Source: Flavobacterium sp. AG291
Lineage (GTDB): Bacteria > Bacteroidota > Bacteroidia > Flavobacteriales > Flavobacteriaceae
Direction: 5' to 3'
Assembly (NCBI RefSeq): GCF_003350375.1
Contig: NZ_QQAR01000016.1
Span: forward strand, 48,838 to 112,837
Length of the DNA: 64,000 bases
This document shows positions 28,386 through 38,400 of the stretch, piece by piece (within the stretch, counting starts at the first letter, position 1; each line of letters opens with the position of its first letter). The translations under genes were made by a program, and so were the position numbers. The notes under the pieces were generated by a model. The model was not told the DNA's origin and searched no databases. It saw only the letters and a program-made list of their open reading frames with translations.

Positions 28386-28418
28386 AAAAAAAACCGCTGT
28401 TGGGGATGCAGCGGCTTT
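28386..28418 (-). terminator. Terminator of the DoxX-like gene
   Basis: Stem AAACCGCTG/CAGCGGCTTT with one bulged base, loop of 9, followed on the minus strand by a run of T (28386-28393), directly after the stop codon at 28423. Confidence 0.75.
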
Positions 28419-28422
28419 ATCA

Positions 28423-28851
28423 TTATGAAAAAGAGTATTGCTTACTCTTTCCATGAATCATGAATCGCCATTCTTTGTAATGGTATAACAGCATTAGAAA
28501 AACACCGGCGAGAGGTATTCCGGTTTCTATAAGTTCATCCGGCCTGTTGTCCAAAAGCAGGTGTAAAAGAAAAATAGAAGAAATAACCGGTAGTAAAACA
28601 ATTGTGCCCAGTAACCTTGTCCTTGGAAACACGAGCAAAATGCCTGCAAACACCTCTAATGAGCCCACCACTTTTGTAAAGCCTGAGCTACAAAGTGCAG
28701 TCATCAGGTTAATATAATCCTGAGGTAGTGTGCTCTCAGGGCCATAAATATTACAGGGGGAGATAAAGTGTTTGTCTACGCCGTTGTAAACAAAAAAGAC
28801 ACCCAATGACGCGCCGATGAGCGCGATGAGTATCGGGTAAAGTGGTTTCAT
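28423..28851 (-). CDS. DoxX-family membrane protein
   Basis: 142 aa from ATG 28851 (further upstream codons are AT-rich and not needed). Four hydrophobic segments (about 4-22, 48-68, 75-95, 105-122) with the DoxX pattern SGFTKVVGSLEVFAGILLVFPRTRLLG. DoxX-like proteins are small membrane proteins associated with oxidative-stress or thiol systems in some bacteria; no substrate can be inferred. The neighbouring thioredoxin-like gene reads the same way but has a terminator between. Confidence 0.8.
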   Translation of the reverse strand: MKPLYPILIALIGASLGVFFVYNGVDKHFISPCNIYGPESTLPQDYINLMTALCSSGFTKVVGSLEVFAGILLVFPRTRLLGTIVLLPVISSIFLLHLLLDNRPDELIETGIPLAGVFLMLLYHYKEWRFMIHGKSKQYSFS

Positions 28852-28963
28852 AAGTTCTTTAGTTTTGGTAATTAAAAAGTTATAAATGTAAAAATATGTT
28901 AAATTTAACATTTATTTATCAAAAGAATATCATTTTTGTGTAAATATTTTTCTTACAAAAAAT

Positions 28964-28997
28964 AAAAATGCCGGTAGTTGTATACCGGCATTTTTTT
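28964..28997. terminator. Bidirectional terminator-like hairpin
   Basis: A 13-bp stem AAAAATGCCGGTA with its complement, 6-nt loop and runs of A and T at either side, between the DoxX and the DUF4197 genes. On the minus strand it lies about 120 bp past the DUF4197 stop codon at 29116. Confidence 0.7.
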
Positions 28998-29115
28998 AAC
29001 TAACCCTAACCAAATGTGAGAAAACCATTTATTTGCACCTGCAAATTACTTAAATAATTTCCGCAACAATGTTAAGGATATGTTATATCTATTTGTTTGA
29101 TAATAAAAACTTTAG

Positions 29116-29832
29116 CTACTTGTTGTCCTGTGCAGCGAACACTTTTTTAAGAAGCGCCGAAGTACGGGCGTTTACATTGTTTCGAATATCTTTTTCTTCA
29201 ACGGCAATCATTTTAAATACTCCGTCAAGTGCTTCGTTAGTAACATAGTCTGTTAAATCTGGGTTAACTTTTTTAACCAAAGGCACAGCATTGTACTTGG
29301 TTATTATGTTTTTCCACACTTTATCGGCCCCTACTTTACTGAAAGACGACTTTATAACCGGATTGAATTTGGCATACAAGGGCGATGTGGTTTTTGTTCT
29401 TAGATAAGAAGTTGCAGCCTCGTCATTGCCCATTAAAATGTTTTTAGCGTCTGTAAACGTAATTTCCTTAACGGCGGTTACAAATATCGGTGTAGCTTCT
29501 TTTACGGCATCCTCCGCAGCGCGGTTCATTAGTTTAAGACCTTCGTCGGCAAGGCTGCTAAGGCCAATATCGCGAAGCGTTTTATCTACCTGTTGCAGTT
29601 CAGAAGGTAAAAGTATCTTGACCATCTGGTTTTTATAAAAACCATCTACTGCGGTAAGTTTGGTAACCTGCTTGTCGATACCGTTATCCAAAGCCTCGCG
29701 AAGTCCTGCTGCTATATCAGCATTAGAAAGTATTCCGGTAGTTTGCGGTAACTGGCTGGCTACCTGTTGCAGCTCGGCGCAGCCTGAAAGGGTTAAACTG
29801 ATTGCGATAAGTGGGATAAAAAGTCGTTTCAT
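29116..29832 (-). CDS. DUF4197 lipoprotein
   Basis: 238 aa with a lipobox (TLSGCAEL, Cys18). From about residue 32 the chain matches DUF4197: LSNADIAAGLREALDNGI, KLTAVDGFYKN and LLPSELQQVDKTLR. Function unknown. A second copy lies 16 bp upstream in the same orientation with about 60 percent identity by eye, so the two form a tandem pair and probably one transcript. Convergent to nothing within 100 bp. Confidence 0.85.
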   Translation of the reverse strand: MKRLFIPLIAISLTLSGCAELQQVASQLPQTTGILSNADIAAGLREALDNGIDKQVTKLTAVDGFYKNQMVKILLPSELQQVDKTLRDIGLSSLADEGLKLMNRAAEDAVKEATPIFVTAVKEITFTDAKNILMGNDEAATSYLRTKTTSPLYAKFNPVIKSSFSKVGADKVWKNIITKYNAVPLVKKVNPDLTDYVTNEALDGVFKMIAVEEKDIRNNVNARTSALLKKVFAAQDNK

Positions 29833-29848
29833 GGTATATGCTTAGGTG

Positions 29849-30586
29849 TTATTTCTTATCCTGTAAAGCAAATACTTTTTTCAGTAAATCTGATGTTCGT
29901 GATGATAAATTTGTCCTAATATTTTTTTCTTCTACCGTAATCATTTTAAACACACCATCCATCGCTTTATCGGTAACATAATCGGTAAGATCAGGATTAA
30001 CTTTGGCTACAAGCGGAAAGCTGTTGTATTTTTCGATAATGCTTTTCCAGATCACATCGGCTCCTACATTACTTAATGATGTCTGCACAACAGGACTGAA
30101 TTTAGAATACAAAGGTGTTGAGGTTGTTTTTTGCAGATAGGCAGTCGCCGAATTATCTGCACCCATAAGGATGTTCTTGGCATCGGTAAAGCTCATGCTT
30201 GTTATCGCGTTAACGAATATTGGAGTAGCTTCTTTCACGGCATCCTCGGCAGCACGGTTTAGCAGTAGTAAGCCTTCGTCGGCCATTTTGCTCATTCCCA
30301 TCTGGCGCATTTTTTTATCCACTTTCTGTAGTTCTTCAGGCAGAAGGATCTTTACGGCTTCGTTTTTATAGAATCCGTCAACAGCGGTAAGTTTACTAAC
30401 CTGTTTGGTTACACCTTCCTGCAGGGCAGCTTTAAGTCCGTTGCCTATTTCGGTATTGCTCAGTGTCGATTTTCCGGTAGCGCTGCTAACTGTGTTTTTA
30501 GCTTTGTCAAGAAGTCCGCCTAATTGTGCATTTGCAGCAGCCGGCACCATTGCCGCTACCATAAGGGAAAGAAGTAGTTTTTTCAT
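29849..30586 (-). CDS. DUF4197 protein, tandem paralogue
   Basis: 245 aa. Signal peptide ends ANAQ (about 20) with no lipobox Cys, unlike its neighbour, so this copy is probably soluble periplasmic. The DUF4197 core (LSNTEIGNGLKAALQEGV, LTAVDGFYKN, FTDAKNILMG) is kept. First gene of the pair; the 16-bp gap to the lipoprotein copy suggests one operon. The role is unknown. Confidence 0.85.
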   Translation of the reverse strand: MKKLLLSLMVAAMVPAAANAQLGGLLDKAKNTVSSATGKSTLSNTEIGNGLKAALQEGVTKQVSKLTAVDGFYKNEAVKILLPEELQKVDKKMRQMGMSKMADEGLLLLNRAAEDAVKEATPIFVNAITSMSFTDAKNILMGADNSATAYLQKTTSTPLYSKFSPVVQTSLSNVGADVIWKSIIEKYNSFPLVAKVNPDLTDYVTDKAMDGVFKMITVEEKNIRTNLSSRTSDLLKKVFALQDKK

Positions 30587-30682
30587 GTGTGAATTTTTTT
30601 CAAAGCTAAAACAAATACCATTCCTTTTTATTGTGGATTTGTTGATATGGTTATTTGATGATTTGAAAAGGGGTAATGATTT

Positions 30683-30839
30683 ATTCCCTACGGGAAATTT
30701 TTTCGATACTAAATTTCAATTGCTACCAATATTATTTCCCTAACGGGAAAATCAATCGGTGGTAAGTAGGGATTATCGCGTAGCGATTTAATTTAGGTAG
30801 AAATAAATTGTACGATTGAAGTTATTTCCCGTAGGGAAT
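30683..30839. repeat. 157-bp MITE-like element, copy A
   Basis: Both ends are a perfect 16-bp inverted repeat, ATTCCCTACGGGAAAT and its complement, each itself a near palindrome. Inside are a further TTTCCCTAACGGGAAA block, the quasi-palindrome TATCGCGTAGCGA, and CTACC/GGTAG partners. Copy B at 57622 has the same blocks in the same order with different fillers. No ORF inside. The right end overlaps the stop codon of the RarD-like gene. Confidence 0.8.
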
Positions 30840-31738
30840 TAAGCTTTCTCCATCGCCTTCATCTTCAAATAACTTCCAATATTAAATACCACAATAGATA
30901 CTAATATGAGCGAGTAAGAAAGGATCTGCTCAAAAGAGATGTCTTCTTTGTAATACAGTATTGCCAATGCAAATGCTATAAGCGGATTCAGGTATATCAA
31001 TATCCCGATAGTTGATGAGTTGATACCTTTCATGGCAAACAGGTTCAGGAACATAGGGATGATGGTGAACAGCACCGCAATAAGCAGTATGAACAAATAG
31101 AATGTAACTTCTACCGGAGGTGTACTGCTGTAAACAGGGTAGAAAGGTAGCAGTATCAGTGCTACAATCCCTATTTGGAGTGTAAGCAATATGAACCTGT
31201 CCGGCATGGTGATGCGTTTTTGCAATACCAGATATAGGGCATAGGTAGCTGCAACCACAATACTAAACATGGCATCACGCAGGTCGTTATAGGATAGTAT
31301 GGCGCAACTAACAAAACTCATAAATACTGCCAGCCATTGTATTTTGTGCAGTCTTTCTTTCAGGATAATAAATGCAAAAAACGTAGTAAGGATAGGGCAT
31401 ACGAGGTAGGCAAATGATGCTGCCTTAACGCTGATCTGGTTCATGACATAAATGAATAATCCCCAGTTTGCAGTAAGTAATACCGAACTTCCTGCTATTA
31501 AAAGCCACTGGTTTCGTCTTTCTGTTTTGGTAAGTGCTTTCAGGTAGGTTCGCGTTTCCTTTATCTTATCCCTTCTTACGGTGAAATTGATAATTACCAT
31601 CAGGGTAATACAGGTAAATACACGGTAAAAAAGAATGTCTTGTGATGGATAATCGTGGATGGGTTTTAGCCCGAAACTGAAGAACCCCCAAATAACAAAG
31701 GCGGTTACTGCAGCGAGGTAGTATTTAGGGAATTTCAT
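30839..31738 (-). CDS. EamA/RarD-like DMT-superfamily transporter
   Basis: 299 aa with about ten membrane segments, the usual drug/metabolite transporter length. FWGFFSFGLK-type start (WGFFSFGLK about 18-26), FYRVFTCITLM (RV in the first half) and SSTIGILIYLNPLIAFALA near residue 255 resemble the RarD subgroup (chloramphenicol-sensitive protein name). The substrate is unknown; members export or import small metabolites. The last codon runs into the MITE-like element copy A. A stem-like repeat lies upstream of its start. Confidence 0.75.
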   Translation of the reverse strand: MKFPKYYLAAVTAFVIWGFFSFGLKPIHDYPSQDILFYRVFTCITLMVIINFTVRRDKIKETRTYLKALTKTERRNQWLLIAGSSVLLTANWGLFIYVMNQISVKAASFAYLVCPILTTFFAFIILKERLHKIQWLAVFMSFVSCAILSYNDLRDAMFSIVVAATYALYLVLQKRITMPDRFILLTLQIGIVALILLPFYPVYSSTPPVEVTFYLFILLIAVLFTIIPMFLNLFAMKGINSSTIGILIYLNPLIAFALAILYYKEDISFEQILSYSLILVSIVVFNIGSYLKMKAMEKA

Positions 31739-31773
31739 TATCTCTTTTATAGTTAGCGGCTTTATGTTCTCTT

Positions 31774-31852
31774 AACCACAAGGAACACTATGAAGCCACT
31801 AAGAACACAAAGCTTTGTGAACGTAGTGAATCACTTTGTGACCCTTGTGGTT
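31774..31852. repeat. AACCACAAGG dyad, copy 1, and adjacent spacer
   Basis: 79 bp starting AACCACAAGG and ending in its complement, with ACACAAAGC/GCTTTGTG partners inside. Related dyads occur at 57532 and, in the CACAGAG form, at 32800 and 57779. The remaining spacer to 32134 is AT-rich without recognised feature except the leader of the VOC gene. Confidence 0.65.
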
Positions 31853-32134
31853 GAATTCATCTCTGAATAATGAGTTCACCAGGCTGGATGCAAAAATAAC
31901 AAATATATAGGCTGTATGGCTCGGGTTTTGATATTAATATAACTGCTGCAATTTATGTGTTACTATTTTAGTAATTAACAGATTAAAAGAAGCTAGTAAT
32001 TTCATTTTTTTAGTGATACAGTAAGAATTTTACGAATATCGGAAAAGTGAAAGATTTAGCATTTAATTACCTTTTGTTTTACATTTTGCCTTTGCAATTA
32101 TCATTAAATTAGTGGTTTGCACCACACACAGAAG

Positions 32135-32782
32135 ATGAATATTATTGAACTCGAAATTCTTAGTGACGATCTCGCCGCTACGGAAAAATTTTATAAAAAG
32201 ACTTTAGGGCTTACTCCGTTTTTTACCGAAAAGGATGCCCTGTTCTTTCAGGTAGGTTTTACCAAGCTGATTTTTAAAAAATCTGAAGGGCTGAAACCGG
32301 TATATCATTTTGCTATTGAAATACCCAACAACCGCTTTTTTGATGCCCATCATCATATACGGCAGCATGTAGAGCTTATTACAGTTGAAGGGGAAGATAT
32401 TGCCAATTTTGTAAACTGGGATGCAAAGGCGTTTTACTTTTATGATAATAATGGTAATGTTGTAGAATTCATTACCCGATACCCTAATCGGGCTTATGAT
32501 GATGAACCCTACAGCAGCAGGTCATACATTTCGATAAGTGAGATTGGCCTGGTGACAAATAATGTAAAAGAACTTGCTGATACTTTGGCCAAGGAAGAAG
32601 GGGTTCCCATATTTAAACGTCAGCCACGTACTGATACTTTTACGGCATCAGGTGATGATGAGGGTTTATTTATTATTGCTGCCAAAGGACGTGACTGGTA
32701 TCCTACCAATGTAAAATCGCAATCGTTTCGTACCCGTGTGCTCTTTATGCAAAATGGAGAACTGGAGCATATTGTAAGGTAA
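32135..32782 (+). CDS. VOC (glyoxalase/bleomycin resistance) superfamily protein
   Basis: 215 aa from ATG 32135. Two betaalphabeta-betabetabeta modules: the first (about 1-115) has IIELEILSDDLAATEKFYK, the start typical of VOC proteins, and NVVEFITRYP near residue 113; the second (about 130-215) starts SEIGLVTNNVKELADTLAKEEG. Metal ligands are not obvious enough to say which activity it has; VOC members include dioxygenases, isomerases and resistance proteins. Monocistronic. Confidence 0.7.
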   Translation: MNIIELEILSDDLAATEKFYKKTLGLTPFFTEKDALFFQVGFTKLIFKKSEGLKPVYHFAIEIPNNRFFDAHHHIRQHVELITVEGEDIANFVNWDAKAFYFYDNNGNVVEFITRYPNRAYDDEPYSSRSYISISEIGLVTNNVKELADTLAKEEGVPIFKRQPRTDTFTASGDDEGLFIIAAKGRDWYPTNVKSQSFRTRVLFMQNGELEHIVR

Positions 32783-32799
32783 ATTTGGAAGTTATTACG

Positions 32800-32946
32800 C
32801 AGAGATGCACAAAGAAAACACAGAGATTCGCTAAGTTTTGTTTTTTTTGAGCGCTCAAAGCTATTCCTGCCTCTGGCTGAGATTTCTCTGTGAGCTTGTT
32901 AGATATTTTCTTTGTGTGACTCTGTGTTTTCTTTGCGAATCTCTGT
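32800..32946. repeat. CACAGAG dyad
   Basis: Arms of about 26 bp (32800-32825 and 32920-32946) made of CAGAGAT, CAAAGAAAACACAGAG words, pairing with few mismatches around a central spacer. Fills most of the 311-bp gap before the icmF gene, which has no other feature that I see apart from its leader. Confidence 0.65.
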
Positions 32947-33093
32947 GATATAGCTAACACCTTTAGTTGTAAAATTTAAATGTTTAATCTAATTCGGGTT
33001 AAATATTACTACAACGATTTTTCTAGGGGCATTTTGCTTTGAAAAATTTAATAATTCCGTAACTTGCGCCATTAAAATTGAATATAATTCAGA

Positions 33094-36000
33094 ATGGAAC
33101 AAGCACAACCTTATATTCCTAATAATAAAGTAAGAATTGTTACTGCTGCATCCCTGTTTGACGGGCACGATGCTGCTATTAATATCATGCGCCGAATCAT
33201 TCAGGCTACCGGTGTTGAGGTAATTCACCTTGGGCACGACCGTAGCGTGGAAGAAGTGGTTAATACTGCTATTCAGGAAGATGCAAACGCTATTGCCATG
33301 ACCTCTTACCAAGGGGGGCATAACGAATATTTTAAATACATGTATGACCTGCTTAAAGAAAAAGGGGCAGGACACATTAAGATCTTCGGTGGCGGAGGAG
33401 GAGTAATCCTTCCTGAGGAAATTAAGGAACTTCATGAGTACGGAATCACCCGTATCTATTCTCCGGACGACGGGCGTGAGCTTGGTCTTCAGGGGATGAT
33501 CAATGACCTTGTGCAAAGAGCCGATTTTCCTGTAGGAGATAAGCTTAATGGTGAGTTGAACCACCTGGCTGAAAAGAATCCAACGGCTATTGCAAGGGTA
33601 ATCTCTTCGGCAGAAAATTTCCCTGAAGTTGCTAAGGATACGCTTGATGCTATCCATAAACAAAACGAAACAACCAATATTCCGGTACTGGGTATTACCG
33701 GTACAGGGGGTGCGGGTAAATCATCACTTGTAGATGAGCTTGTACGCCGTTTCCTTATCGATTTCCCTGAGAAAACCATCGGTCTTATTTCGGTTGACCC
33801 TTCAAAACGTAAAACAGGCGGTGCGCTTTTAGGTGACCGTATCCGTATGAATGCCATCAACAACCCAAGGGTATATATGCGTTCATTGGCTACACGTCAG
33901 TCTAACCTTGCACTTTCTAAATATGTTGCCGAGGCCATTCAGGTACTTAAGGCAGCTAAATATGACCTTATCATCCTTGAGACATCTGGTATCGGACAAT
34001 CGGATACAGAGATCCTTGAGCACTCTGATGTTTCACTATATGTAATGACACCTGAGTTTGGTGCTGCTACCCAGTTGGAGAAAATCGACATGCTTGATTT
34101 TGCCGATCTTGTAGCGATCAATAAATTTGACAAACGCGGTTCGCTTGATGCACTTCGTGACGTTAAGAAACAATACCAGCGTAACCACAACCTGTGGGAT
34201 GCTAACCCGGATGACCTTCCTGTATTTGGCACCATTGCTTCGCAGTTTAACGACCCGGGCATGAATACCCTTTACAAAAAGATCATGGACAGGGTAGAAG
34301 AGAAAACAGGTGCAGGACTTAAGTCAACTTTCGAGATTACGCGCGAAATGAGCGAGAAGATATTTGTTATCCCTCCGCACAGAACACGTTACCTTTCTGA
34401 AATCGCTGAAAACAACCGCAAGTATGATGAGGTTGCCCTAAGCCAGCAGGATGTTGCCCAAAAACTATACGGTATCTTCAAAACAATAGAGACTGTTGCA
34501 GGTGTAACGCCTACAATTGATAAGTCGGGAATTGTTGAATCGACTGTTGAAGTTAAGGAAGAAGACAAAAAACAATTCATGTCGCTGCTTCTTAAGGAGT
34601 TTGACAGAGTGAAAATGAACCTTGATCCCTACAACTGGGAAATCATCCTTACATGGGATGACAAGGTAAACAAATACAAAAATCCTGTTTATTCTTTCAA
34701 AGTAAGGGACAAAGAGATTAAGATACAAACACATACCGAATCGCTTTCGCATTCGCAGATACCAAAGGTTGCACTGCCTAAATACCAGGCTTGGGGTGAT
34801 ATCCTTAGATGGTGCCTGCAGGAAAATGTACCGGGAGAATTCCCATTCACGTCAGGACTATATCCGTTCAAACGTGAGGGAGAAGATCCAACGCGTATGT
34901 TTGCCGGAGAGGGCGGACCGGAACGTACTAACCGCCGTTTCCACTATGTAAGTTTAGGTATGCCGGCAAAACGTCTTTCTACAGCGTTTGACTCTGTAAC
35001 CCTTTATGGTAATGACCCTGACCACCGTCCGGATATTTACGGTAAGATTGGTAATGCAGGGGTTTCTATCTGTTGTCTTGACGATGCTAAAAAACTATAC
35101 TCAGGCTTTAACCTTGCCCACCCAATGACATCGGTGAGTATGACCATCAACGGTCCTGCACCAATGCTGTTAGGTTTCTTTATGAATGCCGCTATCGACC
35201 AGCAATGTGAGATCTACATTAAAGAGAACGGCCTTGAGAAAGAAGTTGAGAAAAAAATAAACGATATATACAAAGCTAAAGGTGTTGAGCGTCCGCGCTA
35301 CAATGGTGACCTTCCACAGGGTAACGATGGTCTTGGGTTAATGCTTCTTGGTGTTACCGGAGATCAGGTGCTGCCTGCTGATGTATATAACGAAATAAAA
35401 GTGCGTACCCTTACACAGGTGCGTGGTACCGTTCAGGCGGATATCCTTAAAGAAGACCAGGCACAAAATACCTGTATCTTCTCTACAGAGTTTGCCTTGA
35501 GATTGATGGGAGACGTTCAGGAGTATTTCATTACGAAAAACGTGAGGAACTTCTATTCGGTTTCGATTTCAGGATACCACATTGCCGAGGCGGGTGCAAA
35601 TCCAATCACACAGTTGGCGTTTACGCTGGCTAACGGATTCACTTACGTAGAGTACTACCTGAGCCGTGGTATGAACATCAACGACTTTGGTCCGAACCTG
35701 TCGTTCTTCTTCAGTAATGGTATCGATCCTGAGTATGCGGTTATTGGTCGTGTAGCACGTAAAATATGGGCTAAAGCACTTAAGAACAAATATGGCGCTA
35801 ACGAGCGTGCTCAGATGCTGAAATACCACATCCAGACATCAGGTCGTTCGCTTCACGCACAGGAAATTGATTTTAACGATATCCGTACAACGCTTCAGGC
35901 GCTGTATGCTATATATGATAACTGTAACTCACTGCACACAAATGCTTACGATGAGGCAATCACTACGCCAACGGAAGAAAGCGTGCGCCGTGCGATGGCT

Positions 36001-36522
36001 ATTCAGCTTATCATCAATAAAGAGCTTGGTCTTGCTAAGAATGAAAACCCTATTCAGGGATCGTTCATCATTGAAGAGCTTACCGACCTTGTTGAAGAAG
36101 CTGTATTGGCAGAGTTTGACCGTATCACAGAGCGTGGCGGTGTACTTGGTGCTATGGAAACCATGTACCAGCGTTCTAAGATACAGGAAGAGTCGCTGTA
36201 TTACGAAACCCTTAAGCATACAGGCGAGTTCCCTATTATTGGGGTAAATACGTTCCTGAGTTCTAAAGGTTCGCCAACAGTGGTTCCTGCTGAGGTTATC
36301 CGTGCTACGGAAGAAGAGAAAATGTTCCAAATCAAAACGCTTGAAACGCTTCATGCTGCCAATGCGAAACAGGTAGAAGAGCGCCTTGCGATTATTCAGG
36401 ATGCTGCTATAAATAACAAAAATATCTTTGATGAGCTAATGGAAGCTGCTAAAGTGTGCTCCCTTGGCCAGATTACTGCTGCCCTGTTTGAAGTGGGTGG
36501 ACAGTATAGAAGGAATATGTAA
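33094..36522 (+). CDS. icmF: Fused isobutyryl-CoA mutase (IcmF)
   Basis: 1142 aa. Cobalamin-dependent interconversion of isobutyryl-CoA and n-butyryl-CoA in the IcmF family. N-terminal B12-binding domain with DGH at 23-25 (His25 as the cobalt ligand) and GGGGG about 98-102; a MeaB-like GTPase domain with the P-loop GTGGAGKS about 203-210 and NKFD at 343-346; a long C-terminal TIM-barrel mutase region from about 560 with [18 protein letters not shown]. This order, with B12 and G domains first and one chain, is the IcmF layout and differs from methylmalonyl-CoA mutase. Isovaleryl-CoA mutase activity is known in some IcmF members. Stands alone with a terminator. Confidence 0.93.
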   Translation: MEQAQPYIPNNKVRIVTAASLFDGHDAAINIMRRIIQATGVEVIHLGHDRSVEEVVNTAIQEDANAIAMTSYQGGHNEYFKYMYDLLKEKGAGHIKIFGGGGGVILPEEIKELHEYGITRIYSPDDGRELGLQGMINDLVQRADFPVGDKLNGELNHLAEKNPTAIARVISSAENFPEVAKDTLDAIHKQNETTNIPVLGITGTGGAGKSSLVDELVRRFLIDFPEKTIGLISVDPSKRKTGGALLGDRIRMNAINNPRVYMRSLATRQSNLALSKYVAEAIQVLKAAKYDLIILETSGIGQSDTEILEHSDVSLYVMTPEFGAATQLEKIDMLDFADLVAINKFDKRGSLDALRDVKKQYQRNHNLWDANPDDLPVFGTIASQFNDPGMNTLYKKIMDRVEEKTGAGLKSTFEITREMSEKIFVIPPHRTRYLSEIAENNRKYDEVALSQQDVAQKLYGIFKTIETVAGVTPTIDKSGIVESTVEVKEEDKKQFMSLLLKEFDRVKMNLDPYNWEIILTWDDKVNKYKNPVYSFKVRDKEIKIQTHTESLSHSQIPKVALPKYQAWGDILRWCLQENVPGEFPFTSGLYPFKREGEDPTRMFAGEGGPERTNRRFHYVSLGMPAKRLSTAFDSVTLYGNDPDHRPDIYGKIGNAGVSICCLDDAKKLYSGFNLAHPMTSVSMTINGPAPMLLGFFMNAAIDQQCEIYIKENGLEKEVEKKINDIYKAKGVERPRYNGDLPQGNDGLGLMLLGVTGDQVLPADVYNEIKVRTLTQVRGTVQADILKEDQAQNTCIFSTEFALRLMGDVQEYFITKNVRNFYSVSISGYHIAEAGANPITQLAFTLANGFTYVEYYLSRGMNINDFGPNLSFFFSNGIDPEYAVIGRVARKIWAKALKNKYGANERAQMLKYHIQTSGRSLHAQEIDFNDIRTTLQALYAIYDNCNSLHTNAYDEAITTPTEESVRRAMAIQLIINKELGLAKNENPIQGSFIIEELTDLVEEAVLAEFDRITERGGVLGAMETMYQRSKIQEESLYYETLKHTGEFPIIGVNTFLSSKGSPTVVPAEVIRATEEEKMFQIKTLETLHAANAKQVEERLAIIQDAAINNKNIFDELMEAAKVCSLGQITAALFEVGGQYRRNM

Positions 36523-36565
36523 TCTTTTAGATTTAAAGATTTAACAATTGAAATATTTAAAGATT

Positions 36566-36592
36566 AGCCTCCCAAATTGGGAGGCTTTTTTT
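36566..36592 (+). terminator. Terminator of icmF
   Basis: An 8-bp GC-rich stem AGCCTCCC/GGGAGGCT with a 5-nt loop and T7, about 45 nt after the stop codon. Confidence 0.85.
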
Positions 36593-36673
36593 GTAACAAC
36601 CCTGCCAACATCTGTATCATGTTTTTTGGTTTTTGGTAATAGTATTACTTCCTTTACGTAACAAATCATTGTT

Positions 36674-37159
36674 ATGAAAACAATTACTGTAAAATCCGAA
36701 AAGAGAAAGTACACCGCCCGTTTTAACGATGAGGTAATAGGTGTAATGGAATATCCTAAATGGTATTCGCAAATGGCGGCCATTACTATTGGTGAGAGTG
36801 TTTACAGGATATGCCCCACAGGCTTTTGGAATTTCAGGTATGAGGTGATAAAAGACGGTAAGGTAGTGTTTACGGTTAAGAACACCTGGAAGGGCTATGT
36901 GATTACTAAAGCTATGGACGAAGAACGTCCGTTAACGCTAACGCCCAAAGGTTTCTTTAAAGGGGGATATGTAATAAAGAACCACAGAAATGAAATATTA
37001 CTGGAAGTGCATTCCGATTTTAAGTGGAATAAATTTTCTCAGGATTACAGGTTAATGCTCAGTGATGCTTTTGGCGATGAAGAGCAGGATAAAATGCTTT
37101 GGCTTTTATCGGTTTACTTTTATATCGAAGCACAAGCTGCCGCAGCCGGAGCTGCATAG
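36674..37159 (+). CDS. Hypothetical protein (161 aa), tubby-like beta-barrel appearance
   Basis: No signal peptide. The chain is beta-rich with a hydrophobic helix near 139-152 (MLWLLSVYFYIEAQ) and an Ala/Gly-rich end. The alternation of short strands with KNTWKGYVITKA and GGYVIKNHRNEILLEV looks like LURP-one/tubby-type barrels, but I do not claim the family. Monocistronic, convergent with the small gene at 37166. Confidence 0.55.
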   Translation: MKTITVKSEKRKYTARFNDEVIGVMEYPKWYSQMAAITIGESVYRICPTGFWNFRYEVIKDGKVVFTVKNTWKGYVITKAMDEERPLTLTPKGFFKGGYVIKNHRNEILLEVHSDFKWNKFSQDYRLMLSDAFGDEEQDKMLWLLSVYFYIEAQAAAAGAA

Positions 37160-37165
37160 GGCTGT

Positions 37166-37285
37166 CTAAAAAACGTGCCCCAGCAGCCAGTATAGTATTA
37201 TAAATACAATAATGGTTCCTATACAGCCGAAGCCCGCTTTCTTGGCGCCCCAGCCTGCTAATAATGCTCTTAATAAATCTCTCAT
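37166..37285 (-). CDS. Small membrane protein, 39 aa
   Basis: Reads ATG to TAG without interruption: a basic start with RALLAGWGAKK, a Gly/Cys-containing turn and one hydrophobic helix (about 21-36) ending GHVF. The composition (one membrane helix after a short basic amphipathic stretch) and clean start and stop argue for a real gene despite its size. Proteins starting MRDLLRALLAGWGAKK-like occur across flavobacteria as far as I recall, function unknown. It converges with the 161-aa gene. Confidence 0.55.
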   Translation of the reverse strand: MRDLLRALLAGWGAKKAGFGCIGTIIVFIILYWLLGHVF

Positions 37286-37422
37286 AGCGGTTTGTTTTTA
37301 ATGTTTACTTAAAGGTAAAAACATTACTATAGTGGCAGAAATCATTTAACTTTTACTAAGGAAATTTTATATTGGTTTTAATTGTAAGAATTTTTTGTAT
37401 ATTAGTAGAAAAAATCAATCCT

Positions 37423-38319
37423 ATGAAAACTAAATTATTACTCGCATTTTTTGCGCTGTCAGTCATTTCGTGTAGTGATGATGATTCATCGTGGCCATCG
37501 CCGCCGGAAAAAAAACTCGACCAGATGGTTGTGAAAAGATACCAGAACAATGGTAGCATCTATAAAGATGTATATGATTTTGATGATGATAATAAACTAA
37601 CCATCATTAACCGTTATGATAGTCAGGATGAGAGTTTTTCAAAGACAACTTATGAGTATAATGAAAGTGGACTTTTGTCTGTAACAAAAACGTACGGCTT
37701 TGGTATGGGAGACCCCAGTCAGCCTTCATCAATAACATCTTTTAGTTACGATGCATCATCAAGAATAACAGGCATTGATGATATGGATGCTAGCGGGATA
37801 GAAGGAACTCATACTATTACCTCTTTTGTTTACAATGCAGATAATACCATTTCGGCGGTAGAAACAGTGTCAGGACCACCGTCGGAAGACGTGACTACGA
37901 ATTATACCTTTTATATAAATGATTATGGGCATATTGAAAAAAAAGTAGATGCTGATAATACAATATGGACACAGGCGGTTTATTGGTCAGGTAATGTTGA
38001 GAGTTATACTCAATTAGGTGCTTCTTCAATGAGCTTTGAATTTGTTGAAAATGAATTTGTAAAAGGTAGTTATGTTAAGATTAACCAGAACAAGTTTGGC
38101 GGAAATTTTAATAATGCTATACTGGCCGGAGGATTTGCTTCAGTAAGTAATGGTGTTGTTAAATATGTATCGCAGCAAACATCAACGAATGCTTCTACTA
38201 GTCAGGTTTTAACCTATAACTATGAATTTGATGATGACGGTTATCCTGTAAGAGTGACCCTGTTCGTTCTGGGAAGTTCTACTCCTTATGAGGTCAGGGA
38301 GATAACATATCAAGAGTAA
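37423..38319 (+). CDS. Lipoprotein with YD/RHS-like repeats, paralogue 1
   Basis: 298 aa from ATG 37423. The lipobox (LSVISCSDDD) with acidic residues after the Cys points to surface export. The mature part has motifs like FSYDASSRITGID and FVYNADNTISAVE, the YD-repeat style found in Bacteroidota lipoproteins and Rhs proteins. A second copy lies 81 bp on. Function unknown. Confidence 0.75.
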   Translation: MKTKLLLAFFALSVISCSDDDSSWPSPPEKKLDQMVVKRYQNNGSIYKDVYDFDDDNKLTIINRYDSQDESFSKTTYEYNESGLLSVTKTYGFGMGDPSQPSSITSFSYDASSRITGIDDMDASGIEGTHTITSFVYNADNTISAVETVSGPPSEDVTTNYTFYINDYGHIEKKVDADNTIWTQAVYWSGNVESYTQLGASSMSFEFVENEFVKGSYVKINQNKFGGNFNNAILAGGFASVSNGVVKYVSQQTSTNASTSQVLTYNYEFDDDGYPVRVTLFVLGSSTPYEVREITYQE

Positions 38320-38323
38320 CAGG

Positions 38324-38349
38324 ACATCCGCTTCGGCGGATGTTTTTTT
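38324..38349 (+). terminator. Terminator between the lipoprotein paralogues
   Basis: A perfect 8-bp stem ACATCCGC/GCGGATGT closed by the TTCG tetraloop and followed by T7, only 5 nt after the stop codon. Confidence 0.9.
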
Positions 38350-38400
38350 GATATATAATTTTTTTACTGTTACTTAGCAGTATAAAATAGTCCCCCCACT

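Noticed and set aside
32989..33663. 224-codon frame antisense to icmF
   Set aside because: Overlaps the icmF B12-binding and P-loop coding region and shows no own features.
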